Assembly: GCA_030765065.1 (NCBI GenBank)
Contig: CM060977.1
Span: forward strand, 91,157,795 to 91,221,794
Direction: 5' to 3'
Length of the DNA stretch: 64,000 bases
Origin: Deroplatys truncata
Lineage: Eukaryota > Arthropoda > Insecta > Mantodea > Mantidae
A program made the translations under genes and the position numbers. Shown in pieces: positions 1 to 11,133 of this stretch (its first letter is position 1; each line of letters starts with the position of its first letter). The notes beneath the pieces were generated by a model, which saw nothing but the letters and a program-made list of their open reading frames with translations, searched no databases and had not been told where the DNA came from.

Positions 1-224
1 GGCTAGGGTTTTGGCTTGTTCACAATAACCAAGAAGTGTAAGGTTTAAATGTTATAATATTAATGTAATGTGATATCAGTACTGGCTAGTGCTTAAAATA
101 ATCATATTCATTTGTTATTTTGAATACTTTTTAATGAAATACAATATAATGTTATGTGTTCGAGCGTCATCTCAATAGTTCTGCACACTGTAAGATAGAA
201 GTATAGGAAATAATTTATTTTACA

Positions 225-465
225 AAATATGTTTACAGGCCTTCAAAATAATCTCCATTCTTGCTCTTGACAGCTCAACATTTTGACAAATTCTATATTC
301 CGGATAGGGCACCTTCATTGTTGAGCTGTCTGATTACTCGGGTCACCTACTGGAAGCTTCAGCAATTGTATCAAAACATTTTCCACGAAGTGGTTCCTTC
401 AGTTTTGGAAACAAATCAGTCTGGTGGGCTCATATCAGGTCTGTATGGTGGGTGGAGAAATATTT
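225..465 (-). pseudogene. mariner transposase, C-terminal part
   Basis: On the - strand this continues the transposase of 4516-5340 after removal of the LTR element. It holds the HPPYxPDMSPPD segment, where the third catalytic Asp of DD34D mariners lies, then FPKLKEPLRG-like residues with a stop and a frameshift. Further on are VTRVIRQLN-like residues and a terminal GDYFEGL-like motif. All are standard mariner C-terminal landmarks. No other coding feature is visible on the + strand here. Confidence 0.8.
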
Positions 466-1429
466 TGTTGCAGTAATTTGTATCACAAATTACTTAAATG
501 TAAATAATGATTGTAATATGAATATGCATTTTTATGTGACATTGATTTGAGATGTTTATTGATTGTAATTATTGTTGAGAAGTAAGTTTATACGGCCTTA
601 CTGAAACTGACAATAATAGCGTACAATAATGCAGCGAGGGGGTGAGCTGTTTATCATTATTGGAAACGAGGAAGTTACGTAATGTTGGCGCGTTTTTCCT
701 TGAGAATCTTCTGGAACGTTTACCTAGAGCATATGTATTCATAATTTTCATTGGATATAGAAATAGACGCTAATGTTGGCGCGTTTTATTAGCCAATTGC
801 AGCTCAGTTATAATCTTTAGGCATATCGGGGTGAAGGAGTATAAAAAGCCAAGTTAGAGGTAGATCGCCCACAGTTCATCGAAAGTATTTGTAAAGTACA
901 CGTCGCCTTCAGTCAGTCAGTTCGTCAAAAGTATTTGTATGGCACACTTCGGATATCAATTTGCAGGTTACGCGTAACAGAGTTATGAAAAATCTCAAGT
1001 GTTATACAGTTAATTATACAAAAAGTTGAAGTACGCGAATTAAGAATTATCAGTAATGAAGTTATTATAACAGTTTCAGTTTGGCGAGTGTCAAGATCAA
1101 TGTGTAAATGTGATAGTAAATGTGTTCAACAATAAAAGTGTAAAACAAAATTTCTTCATCAGTGTTATCTTTGGATAAAAGATTCCTTTCCGTTTACACA
1201 ACCTGTATAAAGAGAAGTGCTCGACCCAAAAAAAAGATAATAGCTAGCCGGAGGACAGTAAACCAAAATTGAATAAAATAACAGTCGCATTCTTTCAAAC
1301 AAACATTAATACTACCGCAAATTGCTAACACCAGATGGAGCTACAAACCTAACAAAGAATCACGTCACAAGATGGCTTCAACACGTGAAGTAAACACAAA
1401 TATACAAATACATTAATAATACCGTCGCA
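466..1429 (+). repeat. 5' LTR of element 1
   Basis: Direct repeat of 3553-4515, starting TGTTGCAG and ending GTCGCA. It contains a TATA motif (840-848) and an AATAAA polyadenylation signal (1131-1136), giving a plausible U3-R-U5 order with transcription starting around 865-880. Differences from the 3' copy are a few substitutions and a small indel near 1250. Confidence 0.93.
840..848 (+). promoter_or_regulatory. TATA box in LTR of element 1
   Basis: TATAAAAAG, preceded by GAAGGAG, lies mid-LTR and is repeated at 3927-3935 in the 3' LTR. The related LTRs of element 2 carry the same box on the - strand (6381-6389 and 9502-9510). Conservation between diverged subfamilies supports a promoter role; the start site is inferred. 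Confidence 0.65.
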
Positions 1430-1432
1430 AAT

Positions 1433-1450
1433 TGGCGCCCAACGTGGGGC
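1433..1450 (+). promoter_or_regulatory. tRNA primer-binding site of element 1
   Basis: TGGCGCCCAACGTGGGGC, three bases after the 5' LTR, is the exact complement of the 3' end of tRNA-Lys(CUU) including CCA. This is a standard retroelement minus-strand primer site. The same 18-mer, on the - strand, serves element 2 at 8891-8908. Confidence 0.92.
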
Positions 1451-1790
1451 AGAGTGACCAGGAAAGGAGTGAAATAACCAGGAATGAGCAGAATGAACCA
1501 GGACGTGGAGCGAATGGAGCAGTGAACTGAACTACAAGACGCAGATTCAAGAAACAACTATAGGAACGACAGACTACGCAGATGATTGGACATCGTAATT
1601 CCGAGATTAAAAGGCAACAGGGGAATTCAAATACAGAACACCAAAACGACGTAGATTCATCATGATACGATGCAGAAGCGACATACAAACCTAGGAGAAA
1701 GGGGCAGGAAGCTGGACATCAAAGTAACAGCAACAGACAGCATCACAAAGGTCAGAGTATCGTAATTTTTTTTTTTAGAAAACAAAAACA

Positions 1791-2813
1791 ATGGCTACTA
1801 ATAATATTGAAGAAATAATTATGGAAAGGGATAGTGTAACAGTTAGCTGTAATTCAATACAGGTTATAGAAAATAGCTCAAACAATGTAGGATTTGAGGG
1901 AGGAAATAGTGCAGAAAGTGAGAATAGAATAGCAGGAAATGTTAATTTTGATGCTAGTATGATGATGGAAATGTTGAGAAATTTTGGTGAAACATTAAAT
2001 AGGCAATTGAGGGAAGATATTAGTAAGAAAATAGATCAGAGTTATGAGAAATTAGAACAAAAACTAACTCAGAGTATGGAAAAGAGTCATAGGAAATTAA
2101 TTGAAGATATTGGTAGGAGGAATGAGATATTAGAGCAAAAAGTAGATCAAAGCAGTGAAGAAATTGAAAAGAAAGTTATGAAGCTAGATAGTAGTATGCC
2201 AAAAATGAGTGATGAAAAGGAAGTGATAGCAAGTGAGATAGGAGAAGTTTCAAAGAAAATGCTAGACATGAGCAGGGAAATAGGTAACAAAGAAAGTGAG
2301 GTTAATACTAAAAGTGAACATGTTGATGTAGAATGTACAGAGTTAGGTAGTAGAATGAGTAGCATTTCAAGTGAGCTAAGAGAGATAAAAGAGGTTATGA
2401 ATGTAGATGTGAATCAGGCGCAAGTTAATTTCAGTGGGGAGATATCTGAAATTCAGAAAGAATCAGAAATGCAAAGAAACAAATTGTACGAAGAAGTTAA
2501 AGTTTTGCCTGTAAATAATCAAAAGCAAACTTCTGAAATTAACAAGTACCAAGCTGTTCAAATTGAAAACTCCAATCCAGTACAATTTAGTACAGATTTG
2601 TTAGAGTACTTTCAAAGTAAAGAGATAGTAGGAGCATTGAAAATGATAATTGTTAAAAGATGTGTTGTTCAGGAAACTTTAGATTGTTTTCAAATGTTAT
2701 CATGGGATGAAATTTCATATGAATACAAGAGGTTATTCATGAACAAATTTTTTAAGGTTAGGATACGGCTACGAGTAATGTTTAGCCACAGACAATTTGA
2801 TCCAGGAGGGTGA
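1791..2813 (+). CDS. gag-like coiled-coil protein of LTR element 1
   Basis: A 340-residue ORF, the only long ORF of the element. The N-terminal 50 residues are polar. Residues about 55-260 are Glu/Lys-rich heptad-like sequence, repeating units of the type REDIxKxxEKLEQKL, predicted to be a long coiled coil. Residues about 265-340 resemble the end of a Ty3/gypsy-type Gag capsid: an NPVQFSTDLLEYF segment, then WDEISYEYKRLFMNKFF and a terminal FDPGG. There is no zinc knuckle and no Pol frame. The start is chosen because the related gag in element 2 begins at the equivalent ATG (8479-8481). Gag would package element RNA in the cytoplasm; here it may act as a truncated partner of an autonomous relative. 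The family call rests on context and C-terminal similarity. Confidence 0.7.
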   Translation: MATNNIEEIIMERDSVTVSCNSIQVIENSSNNVGFEGGNSAESENRIAGNVNFDASMMMEMLRNFGETLNRQLREDISKKIDQSYEKLEQKLTQSMEKSHRKLIEDIGRRNEILEQKVDQSSEEIEKKVMKLDSSMPKMSDEKEVIASEIGEVSKKMLDMSREIGNKESEVNTKSEHVDVECTELGSRMSSISSELREIKEVMNVDVNQAQVNFSGEISEIQKESEMQRNKLYEEVKVLPVNNQKQTSEINKYQAVQIENSNPVQFSTDLLEYFQSKEIVGALKMIIVKRCVVQETLDCFQMLSWDEISYEYKRLFMNKFFKVRIRLRVMFSHRQFDPGG

Positions 2814-3540
2814 ATAGCAATGAGATGTAAAGTAAATTCTGGATAGTTAAAGATGAAATGCAGAGCAATGTATTGGATTGTAAGAGGGTTAACTATTTAT
2901 ATATGTCATTTGAAAAGAGAAATAAATTATAAAAAAAAAAGAGAAATGTTTATTTAAAAAAAAAAATTAAATTTTTAGTAACAGTAACAGCATTTGAAAT
3001 TAAGAATGTAAAGATTGAAACTTAATATGATATTAAAGTAAAAGTACGTAAATACAATTCCAAGAGTATTGTTAAAATAATGTACAAAACAACAAAAATG
3101 GGTAAAAATAATTAAAAACAAATACTTATGTAGCAACTAGAAAAATGTGAAACAGTGCCTAGATTTAAGATATGCAAATATATTTGTGTAGAGGGTGAAC
3201 ATTTTAGTAAATATGTATAGTAATTACAAAAATTCTTAAAGGCACAAATTGTTGTCAACAACTTAAGAAAGTAAACAATTTTGTAACAGTAATTAAATAA
3301 TTCAGGGTACAGTATTTGCTATAAAAAATTGTAATGTCAGATTAAAGTCTAAACACATTAAACCAGAGCCAGTAAGTAGTGGCGAGATAAAAAAAAAAAA
3401 AAAAAAAAAAAACATATGTCGTGTGTTAAATGCGTGTGATGTGTTAAGTGAAAGTGATAGCGTGTGTTCCAAGATTTAGGAGACTAAAAACCCAATTATA
3501 AAATTTCCAAACAAGTTGTAAATATTTATAATTATGTTTC
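2814..3540 (+). other. non-coding internal tract of LTR element 1
   Basis: About 730 bp of A-rich sequence with several poly(A) runs (2930-2960, 3391-3410) between the gag-like ORF and the polypurine tract. No ORF and no pol similarity was seen. This is where pol would lie in an autonomous element. Confidence 0.7.
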
Positions 3541-3552
3541 TAGTGGGGCATA
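3541..3552 (+). promoter_or_regulatory. polypurine tract of element 1
   Basis: TAGTGGGGCATA directly abuts the 3' LTR at 3553. The identical string, on the - strand, abuts the 3' LTR of element 2 (6762-6773). This is the expected position of the plus-strand primer. Confidence 0.75.
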
Positions 3553-4515
3553 TGATGCAGTAATTTGTATCACAAATTACTTAAATGTAAATAATGATTG
3601 TAATATGAATATGCATTTTTATGTGACATTGATTTGAGATGTTTATTGATTGTAATTATTGTTGAGAAGTAAGTTTATACGGCCTTACTGAAACTGACAA
3701 TAATAGCGTACAATAATGCAGCGAGGGGGTGAGCTGTTTATCATTATTGGAAACGAGGAAGTTACATAATGTTGGCGCGTTTTTCCTTGAGAATCTTCTG
3801 GAACGTTTACCTAGAGCATATGTATTCATAATTTTCATTGGATATAGAAATAGACGCTAATGTTGGCGCGTTTTATTAGCCAATTGCAGCTCAGTTATAA
3901 TCTTTAGGCATATCGGGGTGAAGGAGTATAAAAAGCCAAGTTAGAGGTAGATCGCCCACAGTTCATCGAAAGTATTTGTAAAGTACACGTCGCCTTCAGT
4001 CAGTCAGTTCGTCAAAAGTATTTGTATGGCACACTTCGGATATCAATTTGCAGGTTACGCGTAACAGAGTTATGAAAAATCTCAAGTGTTATAAAGTTAA
4101 TTATACAAAAAGTTGAAGTACGCGAATTAAGAATTATCAGTAATGAAGTTATTATAACAGTTTCAGTTTGGCGAGTGTCAAGATCAATGTGTAAATGTGA
4201 TAGTAAATGTGTTCGACAATAAAAGTGTAAAACAAAATTTCTTCATCAGTGTTATCTTTGGATAAAAGATTCCTTTCCGTTTACACAACCTGTATAAAGA
4301 GAAGTGCTCGACCCAAAAAAAAGATAATAGCTAGCTGGAGACAGTAAACCAAAATTGAATAAAATAACAGTCGCATTCTTTCAAACAAACATTAATACTA
4401 CTGCAAATTGCTAACACCAGATGGAGCTACAAACCTAACAAAGAATATCGTCACAAGATGGCTTCAACGCGTGAAGTAAACACAAATATACAAATACATT
4501 AATAATACCGTCGCA
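3553..4515 (+). repeat. 3' LTR of element 1
   Basis: Near-identical copy of 466-1429, starting TGATGCAG and ending GTCGCA. It is followed by the ATTT target duplication and then mariner sequence. It carries the same TATA box (3927-3935) and polyadenylation signal near 4220. Confidence 0.93.
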
Positions 4516-5340
4516 ATTTTCCATCCATATTTGGTAAGCATTTCTCTCAATGGTAGGGCAAATATGTGGTCTTGCACTGTCGCGCAAAATGAGGACACCA
4601 GCTGCAAGCATGACAGGTATTCTTTGACGAATGTTTGGGCACGAAACATTTTGCAGAAACAGCTTGTAGTATGCACCTGCTACAGATTACGCCAGGACAT
4701 ACTATTTGTAGCTATGACTCCATGTCATATGCAAAGATCATCAGTTTAACCTTTGATTGTTGACAACGGAATTTTTTGGGCATGGAGAGTCATAACTTTT
4801 CCATTGTGACGACTGACACTTCAGTTCTGACTCAAAATCTTGTATCCAGGTTTTTCATCAAGTGCAACATCCTCTTCAGAAACTGTTCTTCTTCTGTTCA
4901 ATAATGTTGAAGCAATTCTTTTGTGACCTGCTTCTGCTCTTCTCTCAGATCATGTGGAACCCATCTGGCAGCAACTTTTCTCATCTTTAACTTTTCAGTA
5001 ATGATTCTGTAAACTAAAGTGACAGTCACTCTGGCCTCATATGCAATTTCCTCACATGTTTTTCATCAATCCTCTCTCAAAATGTCATTAACAATAATGT
5101 GAGGGGTGTAGTCTGTTGCAATTGATGGCCTTCCACTTCTTGGGTTTTCCTCAATGCTTATTCGACCTTCACGGAAACAAGCAGACCACCATGATACTGT
5201 GCTACGATCCACTACAGTATACCCACACAACTCTCTCAAAGCATTGTAAATTTCAGTTGCATTCTTTCCATGTAGGGATTCAATTTTAATGTAGGAATGC
5301 TGGTCGCTATGTATAATCTAAACTTGGTTTCAGCTTCCAT
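4516..5340 (-). pseudogene. mariner transposase, N-terminal two-thirds
   Basis: Translated on the - strand from the ATG at 5338-5340, this resembles the SETMAR/mariner transposase family. A helix-turn-helix DNA-binding half contains LHGKNATEIYNALREL and a DRSTVS recognition helix. It is followed by FREGRISIE, NPRSGRPS and a KVAARWVPH linker typical of the family. Frameshifts and stops occur around 5060, 4900 and 4720. The segment ends at a KYGWK motif, where the LTR element was inserted. The family cuts and pastes its own element at TA dinucleotides; this copy cannot make a full protein. Confidence 0.85.
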
Positions 5341-5773
5341 TTTAAAGCTGAATTACTCACGACAACCACGCGAATCAGCAAACACATATACAACCGTCAA
5401 GCTTAAAGTCTGACTCACAACTGACATAAATTTCAACTTGATCACGCTGCTGTAACGGTTGCGCATGCACCGTGTGCAGGACTTCTGAAATGACCCTCGT
5501 ATTTTACATGGCCACTCATAACCTAGTTGTTCATGTGACAAAATAAATAAATTAAAAAAAATAGCCAAGAATGTAATTCAGAGCAAGCACGACAAAGTTA
5601 AAATACATTAGTGAGTGTTCACAATTAACAGGAAGGTTTTGTGGGTTGTGTATATGGGAAAGAACACTTCAAATTTTAACTTCCTCATTCCTGTTCTTGG
5701 GGACAGCATATTAGTTGTACATATTAGAACCTTCACTGTAGAAATTATTCACGGCAGCTGTGACATGAAATGG

Positions 5774-6761
5774 TGAAGTGGAATATTTGTTAGTAGTTGG
5801 AAGATGCTTCATGTTTATATGTACAACGTATGGGAGCCAATTTGTCGCGATCACTTCGTGTTATCTTATTTCTGAGCGCCTGTTATTGTTTTACTACTTT
5901 GAATGTTGGGTTCATTGTCCTCCGGCTAGCTATTGTTTCTCGGTCGAGCACATCTCTTGAACAAGGTGTGTAAACGGAAAGGATTTGTTACTCAAAGATA
6001 ACACTGATAAAAGAATTTGTTTTTACACTTTTATTACCGTCACAATTAAGTTCTCATATTGACTCTTGATACACGCCAGACTGAAACTGTTATATTTTCT
6101 AATATCACTATAATCACTTATTTGCGTGTTTCACATTTATAACAAACTTTAAGACGCGAGAGATTCTGTAGAATTGCGTAACGTGTACTTTATGTATGCT
6201 TCCATTGAACTATGCGATGTATAACTCTCGAATACTTATGTTGAACTGATCGACGTATTACATGCGAATGCTTCTGTTGGACTGATTGATGTGTAATGCA
6301 CAAATGTTTCTGTTGGACTCAGCGACGTGTAATGCGTGGATGATTTTGTTGAACTGGGCAATACTTGCCTCTGGCTTTAGCTTTTTATACTCCCACACCC
6401 CGATATGCCTAAAGATTATAACCGAGCTGCTATTGGTTAATAAAATGCACCAACATTAGCGTCTATTTTTATATCCAATCAAAATTACGAACACATATGT
6501 TCTAGGGAAGAAATTCCCGCCATTTCTACAGAAAGGCGCGCCAATCTGACGTCATTTGCTTGTCTCTAATAATTGGTAAACAACTCACCCCCTCGCTCAT
6601 TGTTATCCGCTCTTATTGTCAGTTTCAGTGAGGCCGTGTAAACTTATTTCCTGACAATGCTTATAATTAACAAACATCTCAAATCAATGTCATACAATAA
6701 TGCTTATTTACACTACAATCACTCTGGCATTTACATTATTGTGATACAAATTACTGCCACA
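5774..6761 (-). repeat. 3' LTR of element 2
   Basis: Direct repeat of 8912-9879; on the + strand it starts TGAAGTGGAATA and ends TGCCACA. A TATA box reads on the - strand at 6381-6389. A short tandem series of related units (opening around AACTGATCGACGTATTAC) occupies about 6190-6350. In the right-hand LTR this segment differs by small deletions. Confidence 0.92.
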
Positions 6762-6773
6762 TATGCCCCACTA
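6762..6773 (-). promoter_or_regulatory. polypurine tract of element 2
   Basis: On the - strand this reads TAGTGGGGCATA and abuts the 3' LTR, identical to the tract of element 1. Confidence 0.75.
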
Positions 6774-7396
6774 GAAACATAATTATAAATATTTACAACT
6801 TGTTTGGAAATTTTATAATTGGGTTTTTAGTCTCCTGAATCTTGTAATACACGGGCACTTAACACTGCACACGTATTTAATACACGACATATATTTTGCC
6901 TTTTTCTCGCCACTATTTACTGGCTCTGGTCTAATGTGTTTATACATACATCTGACATTACAATTTTTTTATAGCAAATACTGTACCCTGAACTATTTAG
7001 TTACTGTTACAAAATGGTTTATTTTCTTAGGTTGTTGACATAAAAATTTATACATTCAAGATTTTTAACCTGGTTCATCTTGTAATTATTGAACATATTT
7101 ACTAAAATATTCATCCTCTACACAAATATATTTAAATCTCTTAATTCTAGACATAATTTCACATTGTCTATGTGCTACATAAGTGTTTTACTTTAATTAT
7201 CTTTACCCATTTAAACATTTATTTTTGTCCTGAATTTATTTCTCCTTTCTTATGACATATATACATAGTTAACCCTCTTACATTCCAATACTTTATTCTA
7301 CAGTTCAGCTTTAACTATCCTGGATTTACTTTTTTTTTTTTTTTTTTTTAATTTTTTAATTTTTTTTATTTATTTTATTTTAAAGCAGTCATTGCT

Positions 7397-8481
7397 ATCC
7401 TGGATCATATTGTCTATGGCTAAGCATTACTCGTAGCTGTAAGGTAACCTTCCAAAACCTGTTCATGAATAACCTCTTAAAGGATTCATATGAAATTTCA
7501 CCCCATGATACCATTTGAAACCAATCTAAAGTTTTCTGAATCACACATCTTTTAACAACTATCATTTTCAATTCTTCCGATATCTTTTTAATTTGAGAGT
7601 ACTCTGACAAGTCTGTAATAAACTGTACTGGATTGGAGTTTTCATTTTGAACAGCTTGTGCTTGTTAATTTCAGAAGTTAGCTTTTGATTCAAATCTATA
7701 GACAAAACTTTAACTTCTTCGGACAATTTATTTCTTTGTGTTTCTGACTCCTTCTGTATTTCAGATATCTCCCCTCTGAAATTAACTTGCACCTGAATTA
7801 AATCTGCATTTGTAGCCTCCATCATCTCTCTAAGCTCACTTGAAATGCTATTCATTCGGCTACCTAACTCTGTACATTTGACGTCAACATGTTCAATTTT
7901 ATTATTAACCTCACTTTTTTTGTTAGATATTTCCCTGCTCATGTCTGACATTTTCTTTGAAACTTTCCCTATCTCATTTGCTATCATTTCCTGATTTTCA
8001 TTTCTCATTCTTATCATATTGCTATCTAGCTCCATAAATTTCTTTTCAATTTCTTCCCTGTTTTGTTCTAATTTTTGCTCTAATTTCTCATTACTCTTAC
8101 CAATATCTTCCCTTAATTCCCTATTATTCTTTTCCATATTCTGATTTAGTTTTTCAAATTTCTCATTACTCTTACCAATATCTTCCCTCAATTCCCTCTT
8201 ATTCTTTTCCATATCTTCTCTCAATTGCCTAATATTTTTTTTCTAATTTCTCATTATTCTTTTCCATATCTTCCCTGTTTTGATCTATAAAATTTCTCAG
8301 CATTTCCATCATCATACTAGCATCAAAATTAACATTCCTGCTATTCTATTCTCACTTTCTGCACTAATATTTCCTCCCTCAAATACTACATTGTTTGAGC
8401 TATTTTCCATAATCTGCATTGAATTACAGCTGTTACATTATCTCCCTCCATAATTGTTTCTTCAGTATTATTAGTAGACAT
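7397..8481 (-). pseudogene. frameshifted gag-like coiled-coil gene of element 2
   Basis: Equivalent to the 340-residue gag ORF of element 1. It starts at the ATG at 8479-8481 (MSTNNTEE...) and ends near 7397. The frame is broken near 8440, 8340, 8240 and 7600. The longest open piece (8224-7568) is 218 residues of repeating REDIGKSNEKLEQ-type heptads. The final piece keeps WGEISYESFKRLFMNRFWK and YDPG, the same capsid-like end as in element 1. Expansion of the heptad repeat relative to element 1 is visible around 8050-8230. Confidence 0.75.
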
Positions 8482-8890
8482 TGTTTTCTTAATCCTACCA
8501 CTTCTTAAGAACATTTAATTTCTCACAATTTTTTTTTTAGGATAAAAAGATTTACAATATTCTAACCTTTGTGATGCTGTCTGTTGATGTTGCTTTGATG
8601 TCCAGCTTCCTGCCCCTCTCTCCTAGATATATATGTCGCCTCTGCGTCGTACTACGATGAATCTGCGTCGTCTCGCTGTTTTTGTGTCCTGTAGTTGAAT
8701 TCCCCTGTTCCCTTTTAATCTCGTAGTTACGATGTCCACTCATCCGCGTCGTCGGTCGTTCTTGTAGTTGTTTCTAGAATCTGCGTCTTGTTAATTTCAC
8801 TGCTCCATTCGCTCCACGTCCTGGTTCCTTTGTCCCTTCCTGGTTAATTCCCCCCACGTTCTGGTTCTTATGCCCCTTCCTGGTTATTTC

Positions 8891-8908
8891 GCCCCACGTT
8901 GGGCGCCA
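8891..8908 (-). promoter_or_regulatory. tRNA-Lys primer-binding site of element 2
   Basis: On the - strand this reads TGGCGCCCAACGTGGGGC, complementary to the tRNA-Lys(CUU) 3' end. It is separated from the 5' LTR (8912-9879) by three bases, exactly as in element 1. Confidence 0.92.
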
Positions 8909-8911
8909 ATT

Positions 8912-9879
8912 TGAAGTGGAATATTTGTTAGTAGTTGGAAGATGCTTCATGTTTATATGCACAACGTATGGGAGCCAATTTGTCGCGGTCACTTAGTGTT
9001 ATCTTATTTCTGAGCGCCTGTTATTGTTTTACTACTTTGAATGTTGGGTTCATTGTCCTCCGGCTAGCTATTGTTTCTCGGTCGAGCACATCTCTTGAAC
9101 AAGGTGTGTAAACGGAACTCAAAGATAACACTGATAAAAGAATTTGTTTTTACACTTTTATTACCGTCACAATTAAGTTCTCATATTGACTCTTGATACA
9201 CGCCAGACTGAAACTGTTATATTTTCTAATATCACTATAATCACTTATTTGCGTGTTTCACATTTATAACAAACTTTAAGACGCGAGAGATTCTGTAGAA
9301 TTGCGTAACGTGTACTTTATGTATGCTTCCATTGAACTATGCGATGTATAACTCACGAATACTTATGTTGAACTGATCGACGTATTACACGCGAATGCTT
9401 CTGTTAGATTGATTGACGTGTAATGCACAAATGTTTCTGTTGGACTCAGCGAATGCGTGGATGATTTTGTTGAACTGGGCAATAGTTGCCTCTGGCTTTA
9501 GCTTTTTATACTCCCACACCCCGATATGCCTAAAGATTATAACCGAGCTGCTATTGGTTAATAAAATGCGCTAACATTAGCGTCTATTTTTATATCCAAT
9601 CAAAATTACGAACACATATGTTCTAGGGAAGAAATTCCCGCCATTTCTACAGAAAAGCGCGCCAATCTGACGTCATTTGCTTGTCTCTAATAATTGGTAA
9701 ACAAGTCACCCCCTCGCTCATTGTTATCCGCTCTTGTCAGTTTCAGTGAGGCCGTGTAAACTTATTTCCTGACAATGCTTATAATTAACAAACATCTCAA
9801 ATCAATGTCATACAATAATGCTTATTTACACTACAATCACTCTGGCATTTACATTATTGTGATACAAATTACTGCCACA
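8912..9879 (-). repeat. 5' LTR of element 2
   Basis: Direct repeat of 5774-6761 with a few small deletions (for example around 9110 and 9450). On the - strand it begins TGTGGCAGTAATTTG, close to the TGnTGCAGTAATTTG start of element 1. A TATA box on the - strand is at 9502-9510. Confidence 0.92.
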
Positions 9880-9883
9880 ATGG

Positions 9884-11133
9884 TCACTGTAAGTCTCTCC
9901 AGTTGCAAGCTGAGAAAATGAAACCAGAAGAAATTCCAGCAAATGTGCATCCTAATTCTTTTAAGCATTGATTCACTTGTAGTTTGTTTATATGCAACTC
10001 GTCTAGCTAAAAACCAGCACAAATTAACAGAGAACATTAACGATCAACAAATAACTTTAGTTTACACTATTTATAAAGGAATGATGCATATTATGACCAG
10101 TAAAATTGGAAACATATCCTGCTTCTCTCACCTTGTTACACACTTCATCTACCCCCCCCCCCCCAGCATAACCAAATGGGCATGATGTTATTTGAATTCC
10201 ACACTCCAACTGGTACAGGTTGCTCCAAAAGTATTGGCAACTACTTGCAAATTATCATCACTGCTCCAATTATTTCAGCTTAAAAATGGTAATTTAAGGA
10301 TGAAATTTCTTTGGGACTGGAATTTTTTAACGAATAATGTGGGATAACTATACTTCAAGGAATTATGAATAAGAGTTTTATTTAGTAAATTATAATGTAA
10401 ACTGGCTGGGACTGCATAAGTTGAATAATGAATGCAGGAAAATGGTAGTTTTGGGAGTGATGGATCAAGGTTAGACTGTATATATAATTGTGAATGCACA
10501 TTCTGAGGTTAATCTGTGTCGTGCAGTTTCAAGTTAGAATTTGACTTTACAGTTAATCGCAAGGTGATTGATGTATTACAGTGCAACAAAAATTGTTCCT
10601 AATGTTATTTTTGTATTAATTGCACTAGAAATAACACAGGGTACCCAGTCACAAGGAAAGGAAAATAAATAAAGGTTTCACCTCTTTTGTTGTATCTCAA
10701 GCGTCAACATCACGTTAAAATTTCTTAGGATGTAAATAACCTATTGTGATGCAAGAAACACCATTCTTAATGGTATTTCCCTTGTTATCAATTGTGTCAA
10801 AAAGAATACGAGGCTTCTGTTTAAAACAAACACAAGTTAATGTTGAAAATCATATTTGCTTACATTTTTTTAATGATCTATATCATCTACTTTAACTCAT
10901 TTGTATCATTTGATGACCAGGGCTTGCATGCGCTTTTTTGTCATATGAATTGCATGATGAGCATGCTGCATATAACTGCATGTAGTTTAGGTTCCTTCTC
11001 ACGATGTCATGTGTATACGTTTGGAATGAAATGCTAACATGTGATGTTTGTAATTCCCTCAGTATGACTTCAGCTGTGTTTCAACCAAGGAAATATAGTT
11101 TTATTCTTCCTGCACTCCTGTCAGTAGCCATCA
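9884..11133. other. intergenic/intronic sequence, nothing recognised
   Basis: AT-rich sequence with no ORF of recognisable origin. A C14 homopolymer lies at about 10152-10165. The stretch before 11134 may be the 5' untranslated part of the piggyBac relic; its terminal repeat was not found. Confidence 0.5.

Larger units (their letters stand above)
466..4515 (+). mobile_element. non-autonomous LTR retrotransposon (gag only), copy 1
   Basis: A complete element: 5' LTR 466-1429, spacer AAT, primer-binding site, leader, one gag-like ORF, long non-coding tract, polypurine tract and 3' LTR 3553-4515. TG...CA ends and a 4-bp target duplication ATTT at 462-465 and 4516-4519. The two LTRs are nearly identical, so insertion is recent. 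There is no protease, reverse transcriptase, RNase H or integrase, so mobilisation would need an autonomous relative supplying Pol in trans. It sits inside a mariner transposase frame. A related copy lies at 5774-9879 on the other strand. Confidence 0.93.
161..5499 (-). mobile_element. mariner-type DNA transposon, split by an LTR retrotransposon
   Basis: Terminal inverted repeats face each other at 161-190 and about 5470-5499; both read CGAGnGTCATnTCA from outside inwards, followed by a shared CTGCACAC. TA follows the right end (5500-5501); the left flank is TT, presumably a decayed TA. Between the repeats a mariner transposase reads on the - strand, from an ATG near 5340 to about 225. It is interrupted by the LTR element at 466-4515. 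Removing that element and one copy of the 4-bp duplication ATTT (462-465, 4516-4519) rejoins the frame. The copy carries stops and is dead. Confidence 0.88.
5774..9879 (-). mobile_element. non-autonomous LTR retrotransposon (gag relic), copy 2
   Basis: A complete element on the - strand: 5' LTR 8912-9879, tRNA-Lys primer site 8891-8908, leader with repeated CCAGGA motifs, decayed gag 8481-7397, polypurine tract 6762-6773, and 3' LTR 5774-6761. The target duplication ATGG is at 5770-5773 and 9880-9883. It shares LTR blocks, primer site, polypurine tract and gag with element 1 but is a diverged subfamily. Its gag is frameshifted, so it looks older or less constrained. No pol domain is present. 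Confidence 0.92.

Noticed and set aside
261-476. 71-codon + strand ORF
   Set aside because: Antisense shadow of the mariner transposase C-terminus on the - strand, whose motifs are recognisable.
569-751. 60-codon - strand ORF repeated at 3656-3838
   Set aside because: Repeated only because it lies in both LTRs of element 1; antisense to the LTR promoter region and absent as an ORF from the related LTRs.
2147-2365. 72-codon - strand Leu/Ser-rich ORF
   Set aside because: Antisense of the Glu/Lys-rich gag coiled coil, which automatically yields Leu/Ser/Phe-rich reading.
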